A stretch of DNA of 64,000 nt, from the NCBI GenBank assembly GCA_050013075.1, contig JBEKFZ010000011.1, forward strand, positions 10,521-74,520, written 5' to 3'. A program made the translations under genes and the position numbers. The notes beneath the pieces are model-generated. The model did not search any database and was not told the origin of the DNA. It saw only the letters and a program-made list of their open reading frames with translations. The DNA comes from JBEKIK01 sp050013075. Lineage in GTDB: Bacteria; Planctomycetota; Planctomycetia; Pirellulales; Thermoguttaceae. Positions 1 through 7,620 of this stretch are shown piece by piece (position 1 is the first letter of the stretch; each line of letters opens with the position of its first letter).

Positions 1-1281
1 GAGGCTGTCCAGGGCGTTGGTCAACAGGTTCAACACGACCTGCTTTATCTCCTGCGCGCTTATCGAGGCCACGACCTTTTCTCGGCGAATAAATTCAATA
101 TGCTTTCGCTGATACTTGCCGATGTGTTTGACCATGTCGATCACGCCTTGGATCAGCTCGCCCAGGTCGGCATTTTGCCTTCGCACCGGACCGATGCGGG
201 AAAAATCCAGCAGTTTCTCGGTGATCTCCTTGCAGCGGAAGGCCTCGGTCTGGATCATCCGTAAATAATTGGCCACAACCGCATGTTGTTCGTTGCTCGG
301 ATTCAAAGCGTCGCGGATCCGGCTTTCCAACGATTCGGCGCATAATGCAATGGAGGCCAGCGGGTTGTTGATTTCGTGCGCCACCCCGGCGGCCAAAAGC
401 CCCACGCTGGCCATCTGCTCCGCGCGCACCACCTGTTTTGTCCGCTCCTGCACCTGGCGATCGAGATCGTCACGGATGGCCTGGAATCGGGCGGTCATGC
501 CGTTCATGGCCTCGGCCAGTTCGGACATCTCGTCGTTGGTGGCCAGATAAATGCGATAATCGAAGTCGCCGCCCGCCACGCGGCGCGAACCGGCCACGAG
601 AATCCTCAGCGGCCGGAAAATCCAGCGGTAAAACAAGTGCATAAATACGGCGAAAAGCAGTACGGCCGTTATGGTAACGGCCCATGTTCCGTTGATCAAC
701 ATGCGGTATTGGCCGCGAACCTCGTCGGCAAAACCCGCCAGTTTTTTGTGCAAGTGGCTGGGCAATTCGGTGGAAAGATTTTCCAGTTCTTTCAACTCGC
801 CGTCGAGTTCCTCGATTTTCACCCCGTCGAGCATCCAATCCTCGTCGCGGTTGGCCTCGTTTACCCGGGCCAAGGCGATCGCGATGTTTCGGGCCGTCTC
901 GCGTTCGAGTTTGATGTCGGCCATGCGCGAATCGGGTTGCTGCTCATGCTCCAGTTGGTCGCGATAACGCGCTAGGGTCTCGCCGACTTCTTTTAACTGA
1001 TCGCGGAACTGATTGCGGCAACTTAGAACCCGACTGTAATGCGTATCGAAAGTGTTCGCACGCAGTCCGCGCAATTCGCTCAAGGTAATGCGCAGATCGC
1101 CGACGTGCCGGCTGAGTTCGGCCGCCACCGGCAATTCGCTCACTCGCCAACTCAGGCTATTCACCAAATTGCGATACGAATACGTGGCAACCAACCCGCT
1201 GCCGGCAAGAGTGGCCACCACCAGCACCAGCAGGCTCAGGCCCACGAGCAACTTCGAGCGAATCGGCCACTTTCGAAACAC
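1..1281 (-). CDS. Membrane sensor histidine kinase, partial
   Basis: This is the 5' 427 codons of a two-component sensor kinase; the ATPase end lies beyond the window edge. I read the frame directly from the minus strand. A hydrophobic segment spans about residues 10-35, then a long helical extracytoplasmic part, a second membrane segment at about 205-228, a HAMP-like linker, and the phosphoacceptor box with AGVAHEINNPLASI (His about 302). The last visible residues are the N-box, QVVLNLLTNALDSL. The start is inferred as GTG at 1281 with AAGAGG just upstream; an in-frame stop lies at 1309-1311. The NtrB-like H-box suggests a kinase that controls transcription, but no partner regulator is visible. 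The ligand is unknown. Confidence 0.88.
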   Translation of the reverse strand, partial: MFRKWPIRSKLLVGLSLLVLVVATLAGSGLVATYSYRNLVNSLSWRVSELPVAAELSRHVGDLRITLSELRGLRANTFDTHYSRVLSCRNQFRDQLKEVGETLARYRDQLEHEQQPDSRMADIKLERETARNIAIALARVNEANRDEDWMLDGVKIEELDGELKELENLSTELPSHLHKKLAGFADEVRGQYRMLINGTWAVTITAVLLFAVFMHLFYRWIFRPLRILVAGSRRVAGGDFDYRIYLATNDEMSELAEAMNGMTARFQAIRDDLDRQVQERTKQVVRAEQMASVGLLAAGVAHEINNPLASIALCAESLESRIRDALNPSNEQHAVVANYLRMIQTEAFRCKEITEKLLDFSRIGPVRRQNADLGELIQGVIDMVKHIGKYQRKHIEFIRREKVVASISAQEIKQVVLNLLTNALDSL

Positions 1282-1340
1282 CGCCGACCTCTTTGAATCA
1301 AAGGTTTTTTATGTTGCAGTTTCAGATTTTCCCTGTAAAG

Positions 1341-1377
1341 CCGCGACGGGCACCAACCAAAGGTTGGTCGGTCGCGG
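1341..1377. repeat. Palindromic repeat family R1, copy 1
   Basis: This hairpin has the form CCGCGAC-GGGCACCAACC-loop-GGTTGGTC-GGTCGCGG and lies upstream of the histidine kinase gene. Related copies occur at 15839-15872, 41001-41045 and 41088-41127. The flank TGTAAAGCCGCGACGGGCAC is shared with the 41 kb copy. Confidence 0.7.
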
Positions 1378-1540
1378 TTAGTGAAAAACCGATGACCTTG
1401 CCCATCTTTTCCCGCGATCAATGATCGTGGCTTTGCACGTAATTCGAAAAGTTTCTAAAAGGGCGAGGAGTGTACCATCAAAAGGGCCCTGCCGACAAGA
1501 TGAACAAACCGTCCAACCTGATAAACTAGGCAACTTGGGG

Positions 1541-2578
1541 CTAAAAATCGTGACCACCGGTCGCGGCCTTATGGTGATATTCCCTGGCCCCTGGCCCCTT
1601 GCCCCTATAGTTCCGCAATTCATCCAACACTGCCTTGATGTCGGCCGGCAAGGGCGCTTCGATTTCCAGCACTATGCCGGTTTCGGGATGAGTGAATTTC
1701 AGGCGTCGGGCGTGCAAGGCCTGTCGTGCAAGCAGAATCAGCGAATCGCCGGGATCGCGGCGGATTTCGCCCCTGGTGATTTTCGAGCGCCCGCCGTACT
1801 GCCGATCGCACAGCACAGGACAGCCGATGTGGCTGAGATGCACGCGAATCTGGTGCGTGCGCCCGGTTTTTGGCAATAGTTTCATGGCGGCAAAACCGTC
1901 GAATCGTTCTAAAACTTCATAAAATGTCTGGGCCGACCGGCTTTGGGCATCGTCGCGGCGAATGGCCATTTTTTCCCGCTGATGCGGATGGAATCCGATC
2001 GGGCAGTCGATATAATCCCGATCCCGTTCAGGACAGCCCGATACCAAAGCAAAATATTCCTTTTCAATCGTGCGCTGGTTGAACTGCCTGGCGAGTTTGG
2101 CATGGGCGATGTCGTTGCGTGCAACGAGAATCGTCCCGCTGGTGTCGCGGTCCAGCCGGTGCACGATCCCCGGGCGCGTCGGCCCGCCGCTTGTGCTCAG
2201 AGTTCCGCCGAAATGAAATTGCAGTGCGCCGGCCAGCGTGCCGGACCAGTGCCCGCGCGCCGGATGCACGACCATGCCGGGCGGTTTGTTTACGACCGCC
2301 AAATGCTCGTCTTCATAAAGGATATCCAGCGGAATATTTTCCGGGCGCGGCGCCTCGCGCGGGATTTCCGGCAGAACAATTCGAACTCGTTGTCCCGGTA
2401 TCAACCGATACGCCGGCTTGCCTCCCCGCCCGTCGATACTCACTCCGCCCGCCGTAATCACCCGGCGCAGGTGTACCCGGCTGTAGTCGGTGAAATGATG
2501 CGCAAGAAAAACATCCAACCGCCAGCCGGCCTGCGCGGCTTCAACAGTGATTTCAACGGGTTCTTTTGAAACTTGCAT
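1541..2578 (-). CDS. rluD: RluD-type 23S rRNA pseudouridine synthase
   Basis: This RluA/RluD-family enzyme isomerises uridine to pseudouridine in 23S rRNA. It has an N-terminal S4-like RNA-binding domain (about residues 15-75) followed by the catalytic domain with the signature GIVHRLDRDTSG, where the Asp is the nucleophile. I chose the start at 2578 (MQVSKEPVE); a longer reading from 2659 adds 27 residues with no family similarity. The 345-residue length is normal. The last codons (NYRGKGPGAREY and on) are encoded by a 7-bp-period array at 1582-1610, so the original stop may have been overrun. The first 158 bp are repeated at 6016-6173. Confidence 0.93.
   Translation of the reverse strand: MQVSKEPVEITVEAAQAGWRLDVFLAHHFTDYSRVHLRRVITAGGVSIDGRGGKPAYRLIPGQRVRIVLPEIPREAPRPENIPLDILYEDEHLAVVNKPPGMVVHPARGHWSGTLAGALQFHFGGTLSTSGGPTRPGIVHRLDRDTSGTILVARNDIAHAKLARQFNQRTIEKEYFALVSGCPERDRDYIDCPIGFHPHQREKMAIRRDDAQSRSAQTFYEVLERFDGFAAMKLLPKTGRTHQIRVHLSHIGCPVLCDRQYGGRSKITRGEIRRDPGDSLILLARQALHARRLKFTHPETGIVLEIEAPLPADIKAVLDELRNYRGKGPGAREYHHKAATGGHDF
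1582..1610. repeat. 7-bp-period array inside rluD 3' end
   Basis: Four degenerate units of seven bases (CCCTGGC, CCCTGGC, CCCTTGC, CCCTATA) lie within the C-terminal codons of the pseudouridine synthase. The array belongs to the heptamer-period class found at many other places in the window. Confidence 0.75.
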
Positions 2579-2729
2579 AAGTAATAACGCTGTGTTAGCC
2601 CTTTGACTTTGAGGGGCAAGTTGAGCGGAGAACCGGATAGACTGTTGAAATCCGGCCAATACATTATAATCACTTTACGATTGAATTGAATATTGCCACA
2701 TACCTCCAACATATCCTGGAAGCGATATT

Positions 2730-3932
2730 ATGAAAACAACAAAAATTTTTATGCTTATAGTGACATTCATTTTTCAGACCTTAGTTTCACTTAGCATTGC
2801 CGATGACCAAGCCAAGCGGACGGAATTCATCCCGGACCAGAATTGGCCGGACAATAACGGGGTGCATATCAATGCACACGGCGGCGGAATTATGTTTTTC
2901 GACGGGACTTACTACTGGTTCGGCGAACATAAAGTGGCGGGTGAAAAAGGAAATCAAGCCCATGTGGGCGTCCATTGTTACTCGTCCCAGGACCTTTATA
3001 ACTGGTTCGATGAAGGCGTTGCACTAAAAGTATCTGATGATCCTAAAAGCAAAATTGCCGCCGGCTGCACACTCGAACGGCCAAAGGTGATCTACAACGC
3101 AAAAACAAAAACTTTCGTGATGTGGTTCCATCTTGAACCCAAGGGTGGAGGATATGGCGGCGCTCGCAGCGGTGTGGCCGTCGCCGACGAGGTCATCGGT
3201 CCGTACCGGTACATCAAAAGCATGCGTCCGAATGCCGGACACTGGCCAATAAACGTCCGTGACGAACAAAAAGATCCGAAAACCATTGAAGAAGCCAAGG
3301 CGGCGGGAATTTTTTCCAACGGCGAAAATGAAAAAACGCCGAAATTCAACATCCTCGGACGCGATTTCAAGGAAGGCCAGCACGCTAGAGACATGAACCT
3401 ATTCGTCGATGACGACGGAAAAGCGTATCACATTTATTCTTCCGAACACAACAGCACGCTCCATATTTCGCAATTGACGGACGACTACTTGGATGAATCG
3501 GGCAAGTACGTTCGCGCATTCGAGAATCGCTGGATGGAAGGCGCGGCAATCTGCAAGTGTAACGGCAAATACTACCTGATCGCGTCGGGCTGCACGGGTT
3601 GGGCGCCCAACCCCGTCCGGTCCGCCGTGGCCGATTCCATCTGGGGACCTTGGAAAGAACTGGGAAATCCCTGCGTCGGAGTTAATCCAAAATCAAAGTT
3701 AGGCCCGGAAAAAACCTTCGGCGGGCAGAGCACCTTCATTCTTCCCGTGCAGGGAAAGAAAGACGCGTTTATCGCCATGTTCGACGTTTGGCGTCCGAAA
3801 GACGCGATAACCGGCGGCTATGTTTGGCTGCCGATGCAATTCACCGGCGATGGCTTCAAGATCGAATGGATGGACCGCTGGGATTTATCGTTCTTCGATA
3901 CAATCAAAATTCATGCGGAACATACGGATTAA
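2730..3932 (+). CDS. Secreted glycoside hydrolase, GH43-like
   Basis: This 400-residue protein has a clear signal peptide (MKTTKIFMLIVTFIFQTLVS, cleavage near residue 25). The mature N-terminus (NWPDNNGVHINAHGGGIMFF, then YYWFGEHK) resembles family 43 five-bladed propeller hydrolases of the exo-beta-1,3-galactanase-like group. By family knowledge these cleave galactan or arabinogalactan side chains outside the cytoplasm; substrate specificity is inferred and catalytic acids were not assigned. It is the first gene of a four-gene cassette and the methyltransferase follows after 3 bp. It sits between two copies of the rluD 5' end, which suggests acquisition. Confidence 0.82.
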   Translation: MKTTKIFMLIVTFIFQTLVSLSIADDQAKRTEFIPDQNWPDNNGVHINAHGGGIMFFDGTYYWFGEHKVAGEKGNQAHVGVHCYSSQDLYNWFDEGVALKVSDDPKSKIAAGCTLERPKVIYNAKTKTFVMWFHLEPKGGGYGGARSGVAVADEVIGPYRYIKSMRPNAGHWPINVRDEQKDPKTIEEAKAAGIFSNGENEKTPKFNILGRDFKEGQHARDMNLFVDDDGKAYHIYSSEHNSTLHISQLTDDYLDESGKYVRAFENRWMEGAAICKCNGKYYLIASGCTGWAPNPVRSAVADSIWGPWKELGNPCVGVNPKSKLGPEKTFGGQSTFILPVQGKKDAFIAMFDVWRPKDAITGGYVWLPMQFTGDGFKIEWMDRWDLSFFDTIKIHAEHTD

Positions 3933-3935
3933 TAT

Positions 3936-4586
3936 ATGACGGACTCTTTGGAACTCATAAATTTAAAAACAAGGCAGGCTTATAATCTGGCGGCCCAGAG
4001 GTATCACGACCTTTTTCATAATGAAATGAAGGAAAAGGAATATGACCGAAGAATCTTGGACTGTTTTGTAAGCAAATTCAATGCGGATTCAATGATCTGC
4101 GATGCCGGCTGTGGGCCTTCAGGACACATTGGTAGATATGTGTTTGATAAAGGTTATCAAGTTATCGGCGTTGACATATCCGACAAATGTGTTGAATTGG
4201 CTCGACGTAACAATCCAGAGATGAGGTTTGAATTAGGAGACATTTCCAAGTTGACATTTGATAATGGTATTTTTGACGGAATAATATCATACTATTCGAT
4301 AATCGATACTCCCAAGATGTATGTAAACGGCATCTTCCGTGAGTTTTATCGGGTGTTAAAGCCAAATGGTTATCTGCTTGTTGTAGTTAAGGCAGGTACA
4401 ACCGAAGGATATAACAACGATCTGTTGGGAATAGAAACCGAGATATATTTTACACTGTTTACAGAGAAAGAAATTGCCGGTTACTTTGAACAAGCCGGAT
4501 TTTATATCGAATTCATGGAGAAGCGGAGTTCTTACGATTTTGAAATCAGTAATGAAAGGATTTTTACCATCGGAAAAAAGCTTTAG
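3936..4586 (+). CDS. Class I SAM-dependent methyltransferase
   Basis: This 216-residue protein has the Rossmann methyltransferase core: motif I as CDAGCGPSGHIGRYVF (about residues 54-69), the acidic ribose-binding motif VIGVDIS, the ELGDISKL loop, and the post-motif FYRVLKPNGYLLVVV. The substrate cannot be read from the sequence. It begins 3 bp after the GH43-like gene and ends 19 bp before the acetyltransferase, so co-transcription is likely. Its base composition is visibly more AT-rich than the flanking genes, consistent with a foreign origin for the cassette. Confidence 0.87.
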   Translation: MTDSLELINLKTRQAYNLAAQRYHDLFHNEMKEKEYDRRILDCFVSKFNADSMICDAGCGPSGHIGRYVFDKGYQVIGVDISDKCVELARRNNPEMRFELGDISKLTFDNGIFDGIISYYSIIDTPKMYVNGIFREFYRVLKPNGYLLVVVKAGTTEGYNNDLLGIETEIYFTLFTEKEIAGYFEQAGFYIEFMEKRSSYDFEISNERIFTIGKKL

Positions 4587-4605
4587 GCATGGGCTTTTCA
4601 CGGAA

Positions 4606-5067
4606 ATGAAGATATGTCAAGCAACCACGCCCGAAGATATTGCCAAGGCACGTTATCTGATTGAGGAGTATGCAGCTTGGCTCAAGGTGGATCTCTGTTT
4701 TCAAGGATTCGCCGCCGAGTTGGCCGGGCTCCCGGGAGTATATGCACGTCCATGCGGACGATTGCTGCTGGCACAAGTGCGTAATGAGGCGACGGGGTGT
4801 GTTGCTCTCCGGCCTTTGGATGTAGGCATTTGCGAAATGAAGCGGCTCTATGTACGGCCGGCATTTCGCGGTCGAGGAATTGGGAAGATACTAGCGGAAA
4901 AAATCGTTGCTGAGGCGCGGACTATAGGTTATACGACAATGAAGCTCGATACGCTGCCGATTATGCACGCAGCTATGCGGCTTTACGAATCACTGGGGTT
5001 CTCGCCTTGCCCGGCCTACTACGACACGCCCCTTGCGAACACGATTTTCATGGAGCTAAAATTGTGA
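4606..5067 (+). CDS. GNAT family N-acetyltransferase
   Basis: This 153-residue protein belongs to the GCN5-related acetyltransferases. The acetyl-CoA pyrophosphate loop is visible as RGRGIGKILAEKIV after MKRLYVRPAF, and the C-terminal part (AAMRLYESLGF) is also typical. I chose ATG at 4606 (MKICQATTPEDI), 19 bp after the methyltransferase stop, because the upstream in-frame extension overlaps that gene and lacks family similarity. The acceptor substrate is unknown; small-molecule amine acetylation is the usual role of stand-alone members. Confidence 0.88.
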   Translation: MKICQATTPEDIAKARYLIEEYAAWLKVDLCFQGFAAELAGLPGVYARPCGRLLLAQVRNEATGCVALRPLDVGICEMKRLYVRPAFRGRGIGKILAEKIVAEARTIGYTTMKLDTLPIMHAAMRLYESLGFSPCPAYYDTPLANTIFMELKL

Positions 5068-5118
5068 CCAAGCCGCTCGATATTTGGGATTGATTATCTA
5101 TACATGGAATAGAACTAA

Positions 5119-6003
5119 ATGGACGCACTTACTTTCCACATTGTTGATGTATTTGCCGAAGAGAAATACGCCGGCAACCAATTGGCGGTGTTTCGGTGTG
5201 GCAAGGGGCTTGGCGATATTGAAATGCAGCGCATCACCAGGGAAATGAATTTCTCGGAAACCACCTTCATTCTCTCTGAAACGCAACGCGAGGGCGGTTT
5301 TGACGTGCGGATTTTTACGCCGCGCGAAGAAGTCCCCTTTGCGGGACATCCTACCTTGGGCACTGCTCATATTATTCGACATGAGATACTTCAAATCGCC
5401 GCGGGCAAGATCGTGTTGAATTTGAAAGCCGGGCAGATTCCCGTTACATTCGGCGACGGCGAAAATGAAAATATCTATTGGATGAACCAGATCGAGCCGG
5501 TTTTTGGCCGTCGATTCAGCCCGGAGACCATTGCGGCAGTGTTAAGTTTGAAAGAGGGCGAGATAGACCATCGCTTTGAGATCGAGGAAGTTTCAACAGG
5601 CTTGCCACATATAATTGTACCGCTTAGGAATCTTGAATCGTTGAAACGGGCCAAGGTTAATAAAGACAAGTATTTTGAGCTGATCAAGGATAATTGGGCT
5701 AAAGTAATTGCGATTTTTTGCCCGGAACCGCATAAATCGGAAAACGATATCAGCGTTCGGATGTTCGGCGATTATTACGGCGTGCCCGAGGATCCGGCCA
5801 CGGGCAGCGGGAATGGTTGTCTTGCAGGATATCTCGTGCGACATCGCTATTGGGGGCAACAGATAATCGATATCCGAGCCGAGCAAGGTTATGAAATCGG
5901 CCGGCCTTCGCTTTTGCTTCTTAAGGCAGAGGAAAAAGACGGAAAAATAAACGTATGGGTCGGCGGGAAGGCAATCACGGTGGCAAAAGGAGAATTCGTG
6001 TAA
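5119..6003 (+). CDS. PhzF family isomerase-like protein
   Basis: This 294-residue protein matches the PhzF/YddE family of two-lobed, diaminopimelate-epimerase-like folds. Family motifs include VDVFAEEKYAGNQLAVF at the N-terminus, MNFSETTF with the conserved Glu (residue 47), FTPREEVPFAGHPTLGTAH, and the second-lobe EDPATGSGNGCLAGYL. PhzF itself isomerises a phenazine precursor, but no other phenazine genes are here, so the substrate is unknown. It is the last cassette gene, and its stop lies 12 bp before the duplicated rluD fragment. Confidence 0.9.
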   Translation: MDALTFHIVDVFAEEKYAGNQLAVFRCGKGLGDIEMQRITREMNFSETTFILSETQREGGFDVRIFTPREEVPFAGHPTLGTAHIIRHEILQIAAGKIVLNLKAGQIPVTFGDGENENIYWMNQIEPVFGRRFSPETIAAVLSLKEGEIDHRFEIEEVSTGLPHIIVPLRNLESLKRAKVNKDKYFELIKDNWAKVIAIFCPEPHKSENDISVRMFGDYYGVPEDPATGSGNGCLAGYLVRHRYWGQQIIDIRAEQGYEIGRPSLLLLKAEEKDGKINVWVGGKAITVAKGEFV

Positions 6004-6015
6004 AAAATACGGAAA

Positions 6016-6173
6016 CCTCCCCGCCCGTCAATACTCACCCCGCCCGCCGTAATCACCCGGCGGAGGCGCACCCGGCTGTAGTCGGTGGAATGATGCGCAA
6101 GAAAAACATTCAACCGCCAGCCGGCCTGCGCGGCCTCGACAGTGAGTTCAACGGGTTCTTTTGAAACTTGCAT
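6016..6173 (-). pseudogene. Truncated duplicate of rluD 5' end
   Basis: This is a 158-bp gap-free copy of the first 53 codons of the pseudouridine synthase at 2421-2578, in the same orientation, with about 10 mismatches (about 94% identity). In the protein, 49 of 53 residues agree, starting MQVSKEPVE. After codon 53 the homology stops and the frame continues into unrelated sequence. It lies 12 bp beyond the phzF stop. With the intact gene it forms direct repeats around the 3.4-kb cassette. Confidence 0.93.
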
Positions 6174-6257
6174 TGATAAAAAAATCCCGTTTTAAGTCTT
6201 ACGGGTGTCTTTAATCTAGCCGCTAGACTAGCAAGCCTGTAAAGTTTGAGTAGTTTT

Positions 6258-6337
6258 AGGAACTCTAACAATACCCAGCCACCCTCACCCCCGGCCCCTC
6301 TCCCGCGAGCGGGCGAGGGGAGTAATGTTAGAGTCCT
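6258..6337. repeat. 80-bp element with inverted ends (R4 core)
   Basis: The outer ends are imperfect inverted repeats (AGGAACTCTAACA and TGTTAGAGTCCT). They enclose a GC-rich hairpin with the phrase CCCTCACCCCCGGCCCCTCT. The same phrase occurs inside the GTPase gene at 47631-47672. The element fills most of the 286-bp gap between the rluD remnant and the M42 peptidase; no gene is seen in this gap. Confidence 0.7.
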
Positions 6338-6459
6338 TTAGTCATAAAAGTCATAAAATGCAGAATAGGTTCTATCTCTTGCATAAAGCCCAGTAATCGG
6401 CATACTTAGCGTTTTAGTGCCAATAAATTATATCCTTTTAATCTTGCGAGGGACCGGCC

Positions 6460-7521
6460 GTGGAATCTTCCGCGCTTGGATTCTTTAAAAAACTTTTGGA
6501 AACACCCAGTCCGTCGGGTTACGAAAGCCGATTGCAGGAGATTGTCCGCGATTACGCGGCCGATTTCGCCGATGAAGTGCGGACCGATTTGCACGGCAAT
6601 TTGATAGTGGTAAAAAATCCGAAATCGCCGCTACGCGTGATGTTGGCCGGACACTGCGATCAGATCGGTCTGATTGTGCAGCACGTCGACGACGAGGGTT
6701 TTCTTTATATTCAGCCCATCGGCGGTTGGGATCCCGAAGTGCTAATAGGCCAAAGGATGACTGTTTGGAGCGAAAGCGGCCCGATTCCAGGGGTTATCGC
6801 CCGTAAGCCCGTGCATTTGCTTACTGAAGAGGAACGCAAACAAGTGCCGAAAATGAAGGATCTTTGGCTGGATATTGGGGCGGCCGACAAGGATGGAGCG
6901 GCGAAATTGGTGCGTATCGGCGACGCGGTTACGGTGCAACTAGCTTTCAATCAGTTGCAGAACAATTTTGCCGTATCGCCGGCCATGGACGACAAGGCCG
7001 GTTGTTGGGTGGTGATCGAGGCCCTGCGTCGCTCGGGCAAGCGGAAGAAAATCAAGTGCGGTTTGTACGCGGTTTCCACGGTGCAAGAAGAACTTGGGCT
7101 GCGCGGGGCTCGGACCAGTGCGTTCGGCATAGATCCGCAGATTGGCGTGGCCGTGGACGTGACGCACGCCACCGACTGCCCCACCATAGAAAAGAAGGAA
7201 GAGGGCGACGTGCGCCTGGGCAAAGGCCCGGTAATACATCGCGGTCCGAACATGAACCCGAAAGTCGTTCAGCGCTTGATTCAGGCCGCCGACGATCACA
7301 AGATTCCCTACCAATTGGCGGCCTCGGGCAAGGCCACCAGCACCGACGCCAACGCCATTCAAATCAACCGATCGGGCGTGGCCACCGGTCTGGTGAGCAT
7401 TCCCAACCGCTACATGCACAGCCCAGTGGAGATGATTTCGATGGACGACATCGACCGGGCGGCGGATCTTTTGGCGCGATTCGTCGAAGGGATCGATGCG
7501 GGGGCCGATTTTACCCCATAG
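6460..7521 (+). CDS. M42 family metallo-aminopeptidase
   Basis: This 353-residue enzyme is an M42 (deblocking or tetrahedral) aminopeptidase, a dinuclear metal enzyme that trims peptides in the cytoplasm. Expected ligands are visible in order: AGHCDQIG, AMDDKAGCW (bridging Asp), VQEELGLRGA (Glu general base and ligand), DVTHATD, and the C-terminal HSPVEM. The start is GTG at 6460, preceded by GCGAGGGA, and gives the usual family length. The older family label is endoglucanase, but a peptidase role is the supported one. It appears to be transcribed alone. Confidence 0.93.
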   Translation: MESSALGFFKKLLETPSPSGYESRLQEIVRDYAADFADEVRTDLHGNLIVVKNPKSPLRVMLAGHCDQIGLIVQHVDDEGFLYIQPIGGWDPEVLIGQRMTVWSESGPIPGVIARKPVHLLTEEERKQVPKMKDLWLDIGAADKDGAAKLVRIGDAVTVQLAFNQLQNNFAVSPAMDDKAGCWVVIEALRRSGKRKKIKCGLYAVSTVQEELGLRGARTSAFGIDPQIGVAVDVTHATDCPTIEKKEEGDVRLGKGPVIHRGPNMNPKVVQRLIQAADDHKIPYQLAASGKATSTDANAIQINRSGVATGLVSIPNRYMHSPVEMISMDDIDRAADLLARFVEGIDAGADFTP

Positions 7522-7620
7522 ATTGCCTTTTTTTGATAATATTGGTAAACTATAAGTTAGTGAAGCAGGCCAGATAAAGAAATTAAACGGAACGGCCAAG
7601 CCGTAAAGGTCTTATCGCAC

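Noticed and set aside
2730..6003. Phenazine or other secondary-metabolite cluster
   Set aside because: A PhzF-family protein and a methyltransferase are present, but no other phenazine, polyketide or peptide synthetase gene accompanies them.
6016..6285. A real 94-residue protein starting MQVSKEPVE
   Set aside because: Only the first 53 codons match rluD; the rest is read-through into unrelated sequence.
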